A stretch of 37,879 nucleotides of DNA. It comes from Rhodoferax sp. Its GTDB lineage: Bacteria; Pseudomonadota; Gammaproteobacteria; Burkholderiales; Burkholderiaceae_C. Numbering within the stretch: the stretch's first letter is position 1; each line of letters begins with the position of its first letter. The position numbers and the translations under genes were made by a program. The stretch covers positions 1-37,879 of the forward strand of contig VMTC01000086.1 of assembly GCA_013791765.1 (NCBI GenBank). The letters run 5' to 3'. The notes beneath the pieces are model-generated. The model had not been told where the DNA came from. It ran no database searches and saw nothing but the letters and a program-made list of their open reading frames with translations. Positions 15,503 through 24,743 of the stretch are shown here, in pieces.

Positions 15503-17512
15503 ATGACTGCATCGCCCGTCTCTCGCGCCCCGGCGCTGCCCCGCGTACTCAAATGGCTTGCGGTGGCGCTGATCGCACCGCTGCTGCTGGCGGTGCTTTT
15601 CATCCTGGTATTCGGCTGGAACTGGTTGCGCGCACCGATTGAGCGCATGGCGCTGGAAAAAACCGGTCGCGTGCTGACCATCCAAGGTGATATGCAAGTG
15701 GCCCTGGGCTGGCCGCGCCCGCGCGTGAGTGCCAGTGCGGTCAGCTTTGCCAATCCGGCCTGGGCGCAAGAAAAGCAGATGTTCACGGCCGACGCAGTGG
15801 AGCTCACGCTGGACTTGTCCCAACTGATTGGCGGCAAGCTGGTGTTTCCCGAACTGCGCCTGGAGCGCCCGGTGGTGTTTCTGGAACAGGGCAGCGCGGG
15901 GCGCCAGAGCTGGCTGCTCGACCCGCAGCAGCAGGACCCTGGTGCGCGCATCCAGATTGACCGGCTGACGCTTGATCAGGGCCAACTCGGCTTTGATGAT
16001 GCCCTGCAGAAAACCAGCATCCGCGCCAAACTCGCCAGCCTGGCGCCAACGGCCGGCAGCACGCTAAATGCCGGCTTGAGCTTTAGCGCCAACGGAAAGT
16101 ACAAGGGGCAGACGCTCAAAGCAGAGGGCAGCGGCGGGCCGGTGCTGGCGCTGCGCGACGACAGCACGCCCTACCCTTTGACCATTGATGCCAGCGTGGG
16201 GCAAACCCGTGTACGCGCCCAGGGCAGCATCACCAGCTTGCTCAAATTCACCGCGGTCGACCTGAACATGGCGCTCAGTGGCGACAACCTGGCGCAGCTC
16301 TACCCTTTGCTGGGCATCGCGTTTCCCACCACGCGCAGCTACGTGACGGCTGGTCAACTGCGCCACAGCGGCAACAGTTGGCGTTACGACAAGTTCTCGG
16401 GCCGCATCGGCCGCAGCGACATCGGTGGTTCCCTTGAAGTGAAGACCGGTGGCCCGCGCCCGGCGCTGACGGCTGAGTTGTCATCGAGTCTGCTCGATCT
16501 GGCGGACCTGGGCCCGCTGATCGGCGCGCGCCCGGGCAGCGTGCAAGCGGCCAAAAAGGCAGCCGCGCAATTACCCAGCGCGTTGGACTCAACCGCGAAC
16601 AAGACCCCTGCGCGCGCGCGCGTGCTGCCGGACCTGCCCTTCAACACCGAGCGTTGGGGCAGTGTCGATGCCGAGGTGGGCTTGCGTGCCAAAGCGCTCA
16701 AACGCGACAAGGAACTGCCCCTGGAAGACCTGGTGGTGCATTTGAGCCTGAAGGATGCCGTGTTGACGCTCGATCCGCTCAATTTCGGTCTGGCTGGCGG
16801 CGAGCTCAACACCGTGATCAAACTCGATGGGCGCAGCAAACCGATCAAGGCGCACGCCAAGGTGCGGGCGCGCAAAATAGCATTGTCCAAGTTATTCCCC
16901 GGCGTTGAGCTGAACCAGAACAGCATTGGCCAGATCAACGGCGAGTTCAACCTGAGCGGACAAGGCAACTCGGTCGCGCGCATGCTGGCCACTGCCGATG
17001 GCAAGGTTGGGCTGGTCATATCAGGCGGCCAAATCAGCCGCCTGATGATGGAAAAAGCCGGCCTGCACCTGTGGGAAATACTGCAACTGAGCCTGAGCGG
17101 CGACAAGCTCATCAAGCTGCGCTGCGCAGTGGCCGACTTCGAGGTCAAGAGCGGCAAGATGCGCACGGACGCGCTGGTGCTTGACACCCAGGTCACCACC
17201 CTGCTCGGCAGCGGCACGATCGACCTGGGGCAGGAGCAGATCGATCTGACCTTCAATCAGAAAACCAAGAAAACCAGCCCGCTGGCGCTGCGCAGCCCGA
17301 TCTATGTGCGCGGCAGTTTTGCCAAGCCCGAGGTCGGCGTCGACAAGACCCGCGTGGCGGCGCGCGCCCTGGGCGCGGTGGCACTGGGCCTGATCAACCC
17401 CTTGCTGGCGCTGCTGCCCTTGATCGATGCCGGTCCGGGCCAGGACAGCGACTGCGGGCAACTGGTGCGTGAGGCGCGGGCACTGCCGCAACAGAGTCAA
17501 CCCAAAAAATAG
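15503..17512 (+). CDS. AsmA-family protein
   Basis: A 669-residue inner-membrane anchored protein of the AsmA family, which is linked to outer-membrane assembly and lipid transport between membranes. An N-terminal helix (WLAVALIAPLLLAVLFILVF, about residues 17-36) is followed by the signature IERMALEKTGRVLTIQGDMQ. The long periplasmic part is beta-rich, with the AsmA C-terminal segments NSIGQINGEFNLSGQGNSVA and SPIYVRGSFAKPEVGVDK. It is a single-gene unit; about 210 bp follow before the next gene. The start is an ATG with a weak GGAAAA in front. Confidence 0.9.
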   Translation: MTASPVSRAPALPRVLKWLAVALIAPLLLAVLFILVFGWNWLRAPIERMALEKTGRVLTIQGDMQVALGWPRPRVSASAVSFANPAWAQEKQMFTADAVELTLDLSQLIGGKLVFPELRLERPVVFLEQGSAGRQSWLLDPQQQDPGARIQIDRLTLDQGQLGFDDALQKTSIRAKLASLAPTAGSTLNAGLSFSANGKYKGQTLKAEGSGGPVLALRDDSTPYPLTIDASVGQTRVRAQGSITSLLKFTAVDLNMALSGDNLAQLYPLLGIAFPTTRSYVTAGQLRHSGNSWRYDKFSGRIGRSDIGGSLEVKTGGPRPALTAELSSSLLDLADLGPLIGARPGSVQAAKKAAAQLPSALDSTANKTPARARVLPDLPFNTERWGSVDAEVGLRAKALKRDKELPLEDLVVHLSLKDAVLTLDPLNFGLAGGELNTVIKLDGRSKPIKAHAKVRARKIALSKLFPGVELNQNSIGQINGEFNLSGQGNSVARMLATADGKVGLVISGGQISRLMMEKAGLHLWEILQLSLSGDKLIKLRCAVADFEVKSGKMRTDALVLDTQVTTLLGSGTIDLGQEQIDLTFNQKTKKTSPLALRSPIYVRGSFAKPEVGVDKTRVAARALGAVALGLINPLLALLPLIDAGPGQDSDCGQLVREARALPQQSQPKK

Positions 17513-17725
17513 CGCCCACGGCCCGGCAGGCACGCTTTGAGCTGGCCAATGGATAAATCGCTCGCAATGTGCGCCAACACACGGACGCCCTTGGTCGCGG
17601 CGCACAAAATAAAAACGGTGGTGCTCAAGGCCTGATGTGAATCAGGATCAGCTGGTACCCGCTATCCATTGAGATCAACCGCGTTCGTTTTGAACGAATC
17701 TGGGCGCAAGTCCAAGGAGTCACCC

Positions 17726-18694
17726 ATGAAAAGAGAAATCCGTCTGGCACTGCTGTGCCTGGCCGCCACGTCGGCAACTGCGTTTGCACAGACGCCTGCG
17801 CCTGCTTGCGGGGCTGCCAACTTTGACCAGACCCGTCAGGTCTTCACCGTCATGAATCCCGTGGCCCAAACGGTCAATCAACAATGTTTTTTGACTGTCT
17901 ATGCCAAGGGCACCGCGCCTGAGCAGTCGCGCCAGCTCCCCATGTTTTACCCGACCGAGGGCAGCTACATCATTGAACTCAGTGGCGGTGGCGGTGGTGG
18001 TGGTGGCGGCGCGATCAACGACCAGGGCGGTGGCGGCGGCGGCGCCGGTGCCGCGCCTTCGCGCACAACGCAGTACCTCGCCCCCGGCGTCTACAAATTG
18101 ACACTCGGCGCTGGCGGCGTCGGTGGTGGCGCCAATGGCGGAATCACCGCAGCGGGCAACCCGACCAGCTTGACCATGGCCAGCAGCGGCGCGCTGATTG
18201 CCGGCTTCCCGGGCGCTGACGTCTGGCAGCAACGCGGCCGGGCTGCGCTCGACGGCAAAGGTGGCATCGGCTTGGCCGGCGGCAGCACCGGCGGTAGCGG
18301 CGGCGGTAGCGGGGCCCCGCTTGAGCAAGGCGCGCAGACCGGCGGTGCCTCAGGCACCACGGGTTATGCTGGCGTGGCCGGGCAGTCAGGTAGCGAAACC
18401 GGCCGTGCTGCGCAGACCTCTGCCGGTATGGTGGTTCAGTCCAATGCGGGCGGCGGCGGCGGCGCTGGCGTTGGCAGCGGCGGCTCGGGCGAGTCAGCAT
18501 CCCAAAGTGCAACTGCCGGCACGGGCGTTCTCGGCGGCGGCGGCGGCGGCGGGCGCGGCGGCGCGAACACCGCTGACAGCGGCGGCCAAGGCGGCCATGG
18601 CTTCATCCGCTTGACGCTGTCAGAGGCACCAGCGCAGGCGGCGGCACCCACCCCCGCGCCAGTGGTCATCCTGGTGCCAGTGGTCACGCGCTAA
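17726..18694 (+). CDS. Glycine-rich exported protein
   Basis: A 322-residue secreted protein. The start is the ATG at 17726, preceded by AAGGAG; the frame runs 19 codons further upstream without support. A signal peptide ends at AFA-QTP (about residue 21). A short N-terminal domain has two cysteines (CGAANFDQTRQVF and QQCFLTVYA) that may form a disulfide. From about residue 90 the chain is dominated by Gly runs of up to nine residues mixed with Ala, Ser, Thr and Gln, and it ends in a Pro/Val-rich tail. The pattern resembles phage-tail-like glycine-rich domains and surface-exposed proteins, but I cannot assign a function. The coding sequence is very rich in GGC/GGT, so it is prone to slippage. 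Confidence 0.75.
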   Translation: MKREIRLALLCLAATSATAFAQTPAPACGAANFDQTRQVFTVMNPVAQTVNQQCFLTVYAKGTAPEQSRQLPMFYPTEGSYIIELSGGGGGGGGGAINDQGGGGGGAGAAPSRTTQYLAPGVYKLTLGAGGVGGGANGGITAAGNPTSLTMASSGALIAGFPGADVWQQRGRAALDGKGGIGLAGGSTGGSGGGSGAPLEQGAQTGGASGTTGYAGVAGQSGSETGRAAQTSAGMVVQSNAGGGGGAGVGSGGSGESASQSATAGTGVLGGGGGGGRGGANTADSGGQGGHGFIRLTLSEAPAQAAAPTPAPVVILVPVVTR

Positions 18695-18739
18695 GCACGG
18701 ATCAGCGACACGCGGTCTGGCGCGTAAACTGCGGCCACC

Positions 18740-20212
18740 ATGATGACCCGTCGGCCGTACCCAAGAGACAATTGCCTGCAGCCCAATGGGCGGATCCAGA
18801 TTGATCTTCAGCGCAGGCAAGCCACGCTCCTGGGCACCCTGCGGCGCCTTGCGATTGCTGCAATCGGCACGCTTGCGCTGGTCGGCTGCGCCACCCTGCC
18901 CGACACCGACGCGCTGATCGAGCGGCATGCGGGGCAGGCGGCCCGGTTCGAGACCGCGCGCGGTGCGCTGCCGGCCAAGAAGAACGCCGCCATCCTGGCG
19001 CAGCTCAAACGTCAGTCTGGCGATCTCGACATTCTGGACAAACAGATCGCGCTGGAGCAGGCCGTCAATGACAGCCCGCTGGTGCTGGGCAACAAAGTCA
19101 CGCTCTTACAGGATGGCGCCCAGACTTACCCGGCGATGTTTGCCGCCATCCGCGGCGCGCGCGACCACATCAACATGGAGACCTACATCATCGAAGACGA
19201 TGAGGTCGGCCGCCAGTTTTCCGAGCTGTTGTTGGCGCAGCAGGCGCGCGGCGTGCAAGTCAACCTCCTCTACGACAGCGTGGGCGCCCTGAACACGCCC
19301 AAGGCCTTTTTTGACCGATTGCGGCAAGGCGGCATTGAGGTGCTCGAATTCAATCCGATCAACCCATTGACGGCCAAGGGGCCGTGGCGGGTGAACCACC
19401 GCGACCATCGCAAGTTGCTGCTGGTGGACGGTCGCATCGCCTTCATCGGCGGCCTCAATATCAGCAGCGTCTACGGATCCGGCTCGATTCTCAAGCGCTC
19501 GCGCAAGGCAGTGGCCAGCACCGGCGCATGGCGCGATACGGATGTGCAGATTGAGGGCCCGGTGGTCAGCGAGTTTCAGAAATTGTTCCTGCAAACCTGG
19601 GAAAAGCAGCACGGGCCGGCGCTGGCGTCAAAAAATTATTTCCCGGCGCTCACGGTGCAGGGCCAGGACATTGTGCGCACCATTGGCAGCACGCCCGATG
19701 ACCCCTTCAGCCTGATGTACCTGACGCTGATGTCGGCGATTGGCAACGCAGAAAAGCAAGTGCATTTGACCCACGCTTACTTCGTGCCTGACCCGCAGTT
19801 GCGCCAAGCCCTGGTGGCTGCCGCGGGCCGCGGCGTCGATGTCAAGCTGATCCTGCCGAGCTACTCGGACTCGGGGCTTGTCTTTCATGCCGGGCGGGCG
19901 CATTACACCGAGCTGCTGGAGGGTGGCGTCAATCTGTACGAGCGCGTCGGCGCACTCTTGCACGCCAAGACGGCGGTCATCGACGGCGTCTGGTCCACGG
20001 TGGGGTCCAGCAACCTGGACTGGCGCAGTTTTCTGGACAACGACGAAATCGATGCGGTCGTGCTGGGGCAAGGCTTTGCCCAGCAAATGGAGGCCATGTT
20101 TGCCAATGACATGCAGGCGTCCCGCGCGATCGATCTGCCCGGCTGGCAGCGCCGCCCGCTGCAGTTTCGGCTCAAGGAATGGATGGCACAGTTCTGGGAG
20201 CGTTTGCTTTAA
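18740..20212 (+). CDS. Cardiolipin synthase-like phospholipase D protein
   Basis: A 490-residue phospholipase D superfamily member that probably joins phospholipids into cardiolipin or a related lipid. Two HKD motifs are present: HRDHRKLLLVDGRIAFIGGL (near residue 220) and HAKTAVIDGVWSTVGSSNLD (near residue 415), each with H, K and D intact. The N-terminal region has a hydrophobic segment ending LVGCATLPD, a good lipobox, so it may be a lipoprotein. That cysteine sits at residue 50, longer than normal, so the true start may be later, though no better start codon is visible. The downstream neighbour pgpA makes phosphatidylglycerol, the substrate of cardiolipin synthases, which supports a lipid role. 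Confidence 0.88.
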   Translation: MMTRRPYPRDNCLQPNGRIQIDLQRRQATLLGTLRRLAIAAIGTLALVGCATLPDTDALIERHAGQAARFETARGALPAKKNAAILAQLKRQSGDLDILDKQIALEQAVNDSPLVLGNKVTLLQDGAQTYPAMFAAIRGARDHINMETYIIEDDEVGRQFSELLLAQQARGVQVNLLYDSVGALNTPKAFFDRLRQGGIEVLEFNPINPLTAKGPWRVNHRDHRKLLLVDGRIAFIGGLNISSVYGSGSILKRSRKAVASTGAWRDTDVQIEGPVVSEFQKLFLQTWEKQHGPALASKNYFPALTVQGQDIVRTIGSTPDDPFSLMYLTLMSAIGNAEKQVHLTHAYFVPDPQLRQALVAAAGRGVDVKLILPSYSDSGLVFHAGRAHYTELLEGGVNLYERVGALLHAKTAVIDGVWSTVGSSNLDWRSFLDNDEIDAVVLGQGFAQQMEAMFANDMQASRAIDLPGWQRRPLQFRLKEWMAQFWERLL

Positions 20213-20269
20213 GGCCCGCGCTGCCAACGCCATGGCTGCCACGCGGCGGCGCGCATTGATAATTGCGTC

Positions 20270-20848
20270 ATGCCTTTTGATGACTCATCCCTTCTGACAA
20301 GTTCCGCAAGCACGGACGCAGCCACTCCGCTGCGCCCCAGCGCCCGCTTCATGGTCTCGCATCCGCTGCACTGGATCGCGCTGGGTTTCGGTTCCGGCCT
20401 GAGCCCGCTGGCACCCGGCACGGTCGGCACATTGTGGGCGTGGCTGTCGTTTGTGCTGCTGGCGCCCTGGATGAATGACGCGCGCTGGGCGCTGCTGATT
20501 GGCCTGTCGCTGCCGCTGGGCTGGTGGGCCTGCAGCGTGACGGCCAAAAACATGCGCGTGCTCGACCCCGGCAGCATTGTGTGGGACGAGATTGCCGCCT
20601 TTTGGCTGGTGCTGTGGCTGGTGACCCCGGCCGGCTTTTGGGGCCAACTGGTGGCCTTCGCGCTGTTTCGCTTCTTTGACGCGGCCAAGCCGGGACCGGT
20701 CAAATGGGCCGACCAGCTGTTTCATGCGGTCAACCCGGCCATCGACCCGGCCGCGTGGCGCAAGGCGGGCTTTGGCATCATGCTGGACGACCTGGTGGCC
20801 GCCGCCTGTACCCTGCTGGTGATTGCGCTCTGGCGCGTTTACGCATGA
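20270..20848 (+). CDS. pgpA: Phosphatidylglycerophosphatase A
   Basis: A 192-residue inner-membrane enzyme that dephosphorylates phosphatidylglycerol phosphate to phosphatidylglycerol. The family motifs are clear: GFGSGLSPLAPGTVGTLWA, then VWDEIAAFWLV, then FALFRFFDAAKPGPVKWADQ, and the terminal GIMLDDLVAA. Four hydrophobic segments are visible. Its TGA overlaps the ATG of pncC by four bases (ATGA), so the two are translationally coupled, the usual order in beta-proteobacteria. Confidence 0.95.
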   Translation: MPFDDSSLLTSSASTDAATPLRPSARFMVSHPLHWIALGFGSGLSPLAPGTVGTLWAWLSFVLLAPWMNDARWALLIGLSLPLGWWACSVTAKNMRVLDPGSIVWDEIAAFWLVLWLVTPAGFWGQLVAFALFRFFDAAKPGPVKWADQLFHAVNPAIDPAAWRKAGFGIMLDDLVAAACTLLVIALWRVYA

Positions 20849-21387
20849 CGCAAGCACTATTTAAATCAGAGCTTACTACGCCCTATTTATGCGGGCTAGC
20901 GGCCGATTTAATGCTTAAAAATGGCTTGAAAATGGCAACGGCCGAAAGCTGTACCGGTGGCCTGATCGCAGCCGCCTGCACCGATTTGGCGGGGTCCAGC
21001 GCCTGGTTTGAGCGCGGCTTTGTCACTTACTCCAACGAGGCCAAATGCGAGTTGCTCGGCGTGCCGGTGCGGTTGATCGAGCGTGAGGGCGCTGTCAGCG
21101 AGGCCGTAGCGAGCGCCATGGCACTCGGGACGCTGGCCCACTCGCATGCGCAGGTGGCGGTGGCCGTCACGGGTGTCGCCGGCCCGGGCGGGGGCAGCGC
21201 GGCCAAACCGGTGGGCACGGTCTGCTTTGCCTGGGCGCTGCCGGGGCAGGTGCTCACCGAACAGCGCCACTTTGAGGGTGACCGAGCGGCCGTGCGCGCC
21301 GCCAGCGTGCAGCATGCTTTGGGGCGGCTGGTGCAACTGCTCGGTTCAAGCCCCACAGCCGCGAGCCGCCAGGGATGCTCTGCATAA
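20845..21387 (+). CDS. pncC: Nicotinamide-nucleotide amidohydrolase (CinA C-terminal family)
   Basis: A 180-residue stand-alone CinA C-terminal domain that converts NMN to nicotinate mononucleotide in NAD recycling. The motif ATAESCTGGLIAAACTDLAG carries the catalytic serine and is followed by WFERGFVTYSNEAKCELLGV and AVAVTGVAGPGGGSAAKPVG, all typical. The start is the ATG overlapping the pgpA stop. Residues about 4-26 are encoded by a dispersed repeat and differ from the usual N-terminus; the conserved fold begins after it. The stop codon lies in the arm of a palindromic element. Confidence 0.93.
   Translation: MTQALFKSELTTPYLCGLAADLMLKNGLKMATAESCTGGLIAAACTDLAGSSAWFERGFVTYSNEAKCELLGVPVRLIEREGAVSEAVASAMALGTLAHSHAQVAVAVTGVAGPGGGSAAKPVGTVCFAWALPGQVLTEQRHFEGDRAAVRAASVQHALGRLVQLLGSSPTAASRQGCSA
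20854..20922 (+). repeat. Dispersed ~60-bp repeat, copy 3 (5' end of pncC)
   Basis: GCACTATTTAAATCAGAGCT, then TACTACGC, a spacer with TTTATGCGGGCTAGCGGCCG, then ATTTAATGC. The GCGGGCTAGCGGCCGATTT section is the clearest match to other copies. It lies within codons 4-26 of pncC and is read in frame. Confidence 0.65.
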
Positions 21388-21536
21388 CTCTGGCGAGGAT
21401 GTGGTAGTGCGGATCGGGATGGGCTACAAGGCGCTTTTTGCAGCCAATAGCCGTAGCTATTGGCAATAAAAGCAACGCAGTAGAGCGCCCGAGGCCGTGC
21501 TGCCACAGACCGCAGGGAGTTATGCAGAGCATCCCT
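21371..21536. repeat. 166-bp palindromic element B between convergent pncC and metF
   Basis: AGGGATGCTCTGCATAACTC at 21371-21390 is exactly complementary to 21517-21536. Exactly at the centre is a perfect hairpin, GCCAATAGC-CGTA-GCTATTGGC (21443-21464). The left arm holds the pncC stop codon and the right arm the metF stop codon. It may act as a two-way terminator. It shares its plan and core with the element at 8896-9056: AGGCG about 10 bp before the core and CAACGC about 10 bp after. Confidence 0.85.
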
Positions 21537-22371
21537 AACCCAGCCGCTTGCAGATTTCCAGCGTGGCGGCGCTCTGGTTCATGCTGTAAAAGTGCAGCCC
21601 CGGCGCGCCGCCGGCACGCAGCTGCTCACACAGATCGGTGACCACGTCCAAGCCAAAGGCCTTGATCGACGCCGTGTCATCGCCATAGCTTTGCAGCCGC
21701 AAACGAATCCAGCGCGGAATCTCGGCGCCGCAGGCATCGCTAAAGCGCATCAGCTGGGTTGAGCTGGCAATCGGCATGATGCCGGGCACGATCGGCACGC
21801 TTAAACCCAACGCGTCCACCTCCTCGACAAAGCGGAAGTAGGCGTCAGCGTTGTAGAAATACTGGGTGATGGCGGAGTTGGCGCCGGCCTTGACCTTAGC
21901 GGCAAAGGCCTGCAGGTCGCTCGAGGGCGACTTCGCCTGCGGGTGAATCTCGGGGTAAGCCGCCACCTCGATGTGAAAGTCGTCTCCGGTCTCGGCGCGC
22001 ACAAATTCAACCAGATCGCTGGCGTAATGGAACTCGCCCCCAATGCCAAAGCCGCTGGGCAAATCACCGCGCAGCGCCACCAGTCGCTTGACGCCCATGG
22101 CTTTGAGAAGGCCCAACTGCTCCCGCACTTTGGCGTGGGTGGCGCCGATGCAGGAGATGTGCGAGGCCGCCGGCACGCCCTCGGCCAGAATGTCGCGCAC
22201 GGTGTTGAAGGTGCCTTCTTGCGTCGAGCCGCCGGCGCCAAAAGTCACCGAGCAAAACTCAGGCTTCAAGGTGTACAGCTCCTGGCGCACCGCGCGCAGC
22301 TTCTCGGCGCCTTCGGGCGTTTTGGGCGGGAAGAACTCAACACTTATGGGAATGGGAGCGGTCGCGGTCAT
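21535..22371 (-). CDS. metF: Methylenetetrahydrofolate reductase
   Basis: A 278-residue FAD enzyme that reduces 5,10-methylene-THF to 5-methyl-THF for methionine synthesis. The start is placed at the ATG at 22371, because ISVEFFPPKTPEGAEKL is the usual N-terminus; the frame is open 27 codons further but that part overlaps tlyA. Conserved segments include FCSVTFGAGGSTQEGT, HISCIGATHAKVREQLG and ALRGDLP. It is the third gene after ahcY and tlyA, 10 bp from tlyA, so all three are probably under the SAH riboswitch. Confidence 0.95.
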   Translation of the reverse strand: MTATAPIPISVEFFPPKTPEGAEKLRAVRQELYTLKPEFCSVTFGAGGSTQEGTFNTVRDILAEGVPAASHISCIGATHAKVREQLGLLKAMGVKRLVALRGDLPSGFGIGGEFHYASDLVEFVRAETGDDFHIEVAAYPEIHPQAKSPSSDLQAFAAKVKAGANSAITQYFYNADAYFRFVEEVDALGLSVPIVPGIMPIASSTQLMRFSDACGAEIPRWIRLRLQSYGDDTASIKAFGLDVVTDLCEQLRAGGAPGLHFYSMNQSAATLEICKRLG

Positions 22372-22381
22372 AACGGACTTT

Positions 22382-23203
22382 CTAATCTTTCGGCTTGACG
22401 CAAACGATGAAGAACTCGCGATTGCCGTCGCCGCCGGCAATGGGTGAGTCAAACCAGGCGGTCACAGCGAGGCCCAGCGCGGCGCACGCCTCACGCAGGC
22501 GCTGCTCCACCAGCGGGTACATGGCGGCGCCCTTCACGATGCCGCCTTTGCCAACCTGACCCGGTTGCAGTTCAAACTGCGGCTTGACCAGCGTCAGCAG
22601 CGTGCCGCCGTTCTTGAGCAACAGCACCACGGCGGGCAACACCAGGGTTTGCGAGATGAAGGACAAGTCGGCGACGATCAGGTCGAATTCGGGGGCGAAC
22701 TCAACCAGGCCTGAATCACCTTCCTCTGCATCAAATTGACCATCAGCCCCCGTGCTGTCTTCGTAAGCAGCTATTAAATCAGAAGCAACCAGGGCACGCG
22801 CGTTGACTTTTTCAACGCACAGCACGCGCGGGTCTTCGCGCAGACTGGGGTGCAATTGGCCGCTGCCCACGTCCACGCCGACCACGGAGGCGGCGCCGTG
22901 CTGCAGCAGGCAGTCACTAAAGCCGCCGGTGGACTGGCCCACATCCAGACAGGCCAGCCCGGTCACATCCAGCCCCAGCTGCTTGAGCGCGGCCTCGAGC
23001 TTGAGGCCCCCGCGTGACACATAACGCGCTTCGGCATCGTTGAGCAGCTTAATTTCGGCCTCCAGCGGAATCTCGTCGCCGTTTTTGCTGACGGTCTTCC
23101 ACTCTGCACCCTTAAGCCACTGCACGCCATCGGCGATCAGGCGCTGGGCCTGCGAGCGCGTGCTGGCCAGTTGTTTGTGCACGAGGAGTTGGTCGGCACG
23201 CAT
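22382..23203 (-). CDS. tlyA: TlyA-type rRNA methyltransferase / hemolysin family protein
   Basis: A 273-residue protein with an N-terminal S4 RNA-binding domain (MRADQLLVHKQLASTRSQAQ, residues 1-60) and a C-terminal FtsJ-like SAM-binding domain (LDVGQSTGGFSDCLLQHGAA, then VGVDVGSGQLHP). Family members 2'-O-methylate rRNA. Residues about 139-160 (ASDLIAAYEDSTGADGQFDA) are encoded by a dispersed repeat read in frame. They form an acidic insertion just before the conserved EFDLIVADLSFISQTLVLPA, a place where homologues run straight on. It begins one base after the ahcY stop. A SAM-dependent enzyme beside SAH hydrolase fits shared control. Confidence 0.9.
   Translation of the reverse strand: MRADQLLVHKQLASTRSQAQRLIADGVQWLKGAEWKTVSKNGDEIPLEAEIKLLNDAEARYVSRGGLKLEAALKQLGLDVTGLACLDVGQSTGGFSDCLLQHGAASVVGVDVGSGQLHPSLREDPRVLCVEKVNARALVASDLIAAYEDSTGADGQFDAEEGDSGLVEFAPEFDLIVADLSFISQTLVLPAVVLLLKNGGTLLTLVKPQFELQPGQVGKGGIVKGAAMYPLVEQRLREACAALGLAVTAWFDSPIAGGDGNREFFIVCVKPKD
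22731..22787 (-). repeat. Dispersed ~60-bp repeat, copy 4 (in frame inside tlyA)
   Basis: On the minus strand: GATTTAATAGCTGCTTACGA, then AGACAGCACGGGGGCTGATGG, then TCAATTTGAT. It is read as DLIAAYEDSTGADGQFD, in the same frame as the copy at 28813 (NLIAANAQQTGARGQKS). Confidence 0.8.
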
Positions 23204-23204
23204 A

Positions 23205-24656
23205 TCAATAACGGTAGCTGTCGGCCTTGTACGGGCCGGCTTTGCTCACGCCAATGTAGGCGGCTTGCTCATCGGTCAGCTCGGACAGCATGGCGCCGAC
23301 CTTGCCCAAGTGCAGGCGCGCCACTTTTTCGTCCAGGTGCTTGGGCAGCACGTACACCTTGCCGACCTTGTATTCCTTGGGCTTGGTGAACAGCTCGATC
23401 TGGGCAATCGTCTGGTTCGCAAAGCTCGACGACATGACAAAGCTGGGGTGGCCGGTGCCACAACCCAGGTTCACCAGGCGGCCCTTGGCCAGCAGGATGA
23501 TGCGCTTGGCTGGCTTTTTTCCCTTGGCCGGGAAGATCACATGGTCCACCTGCGGCTTGATCTCTTCCCACTTGCACTTGTCCAGCGAAGCGACGTCGAT
23601 TTCATTGTCAAAGTGACCAATGTTGCAGACGATGGCCTGATCTTTCATGGCGTCCATGTGCTTGTAGGTGATGACGTTCTTGTTGCCGGTGCAGGTGACA
23701 AAAATATCGCATTTGTCAGCGGCGTATTCCATGGTCACGACTTTGTAGCCTTCCATCGCCGCTTGCAGCGCGTTGATCGGGTCGATTTCTGTCACCCACA
23801 CCTGGGCGCTCAAGGCACGCAGGGCTTGGGCCGAGCCCTTGCCGACATCGCCATAGCCAATCACGCAGGCGACCTTGCCCGCAATCATGACGTCGGTGGC
23901 ACGCTTGATGGCGTCCACCAGCGACTCGCGGCAGCCGTACAGGTTGTCAAACTTGCTCTTGGTGACGGAATCATTGACATTGATGGCGCGCAGCATCAGT
24001 TCGCCCTTGGCCGACATGTCGTTGAGGCGGTGCACGCCGGTGGTGGTTTCTTCGGTCACGCCGATGATGTGCTTGAGGCGGCGGCTGTACCAGGTCGGGT
24101 CCAGCTTGAGCTTGGCCTTGATGGCGGCGTACAGGCAGGTTTCTTCTTCGCTGGTGGGCTTGGCCAGCAAGCTGCTGTCCTTTTCCGCGCGCGTGCCCAG
24201 GTGCATCAAGAGCGTGGCATCGCCGCCGTCGTCCAGAATCATGTTCGGGCCTTCAGCCGCCGTGCCCTTTTTGCCGTCGAATTCAAAAATGCGGTGCGTG
24301 TAGTCCCAGTAGTCGGCCAAAGATTCGCCCTTGATCGCAAACACCGGTGTGCCCGCGGCCGCAATCGCTGCCGCTGCGTGGTCTTGCGTGGAAAAGATGT
24401 TGCACGAGGCCCAGCGCACGGTGGCGCCCAAGGCTTGCAGCGTTTCGATCAGCACGCCGGTCTGGATCGTCATGTGCAGCGAGCCGGTGATGCGCGCGCC
24501 CTGCAACGGTTGCGACTTTGAAAATTCCTCACGAATCGCCATCAGGCCGGGCATTTCGGTCTGGGCAATGTTGAGTTCCTTGCGGCCCCAGGCGGCGAGG
24601 TTGATGTCGGCGATGACGTGGTCGGGTTGGTTGACAGGTTTAGTTACGGTGCGCAT
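23205..24656 (-). CDS. ahcY: S-adenosylhomocysteine hydrolase
   Basis: A 483-residue NAD-dependent enzyme that splits S-adenosylhomocysteine into homocysteine and adenosine, relieving inhibition of methyltransferases. Conserved parts include [18 protein letters not shown], the NAD-binding [29 protein letters not shown] and the C-terminal motif [12 protein letters not shown] with the cofactor-contacting Lys and Tyr. It carries the insert typical of bacterial long-form enzymes. The start is an ATG with GGAG at -12 to -9. A SAH riboswitch lies in its leader; tlyA and metF follow. Confidence 0.97.
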   Translation of the reverse strand: MRTVTKPVNQPDHVIADINLAAWGRKELNIAQTEMPGLMAIREEFSKSQPLQGARITGSLHMTIQTGVLIETLQALGATVRWASCNIFSTQDHAAAAIAAAGTPVFAIKGESLADYWDYTHRIFEFDGKKGTAAEGPNMILDDGGDATLLMHLGTRAEKDSSLLAKPTSEEETCLYAAIKAKLKLDPTWYSRRLKHIIGVTEETTTGVHRLNDMSAKGELMLRAINVNDSVTKSKFDNLYGCRESLVDAIKRATDVMIAGKVACVIGYGDVGKGSAQALRALSAQVWVTEIDPINALQAAMEGYKVVTMEYAADKCDIFVTCTGNKNVITYKHMDAMKDQAIVCNIGHFDNEIDVASLDKCKWEEIKPQVDHVIFPAKGKKPAKRIILLAKGRLVNLGCGTGHPSFVMSSSFANQTIAQIELFTKPKEYKVGKVYVLPKHLDEKVARLHLGKVGAMLSELTDEQAAYIGVSKAGPYKADSYRY

Positions 24657-24710
24657 GGCTCACTCCAAAAGTTGATTTGAAAAGCACTGAACTGCGCGGA
24701 GAACTTTTTG

Positions 24711-24743
24711 GAAAAGGCTCACCCCACAGACCAGTGGGTGAGC
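24711..24743 (-). terminator. Expression-platform hairpin of the SAH riboswitch
   Basis: On the minus strand GCTCACCC pairs with GGGGTGAGC across a 10-base loop and is followed by CTTTTC. The 5' half of this stem is also the 3' strand of the aptamer P1 helix (GCGCTCACC). The two structures therefore exclude each other, so ligand binding should block the hairpin and turn ahcY on. Confidence 0.65.

Noticed and set aside
22372-22452. 27-codon N-terminal extension of metF
   Set aside because: It overlaps tlyA, has a Ser/Ala-rich composition and is absent from the known enzyme start ISVEFFPPKTPEG.
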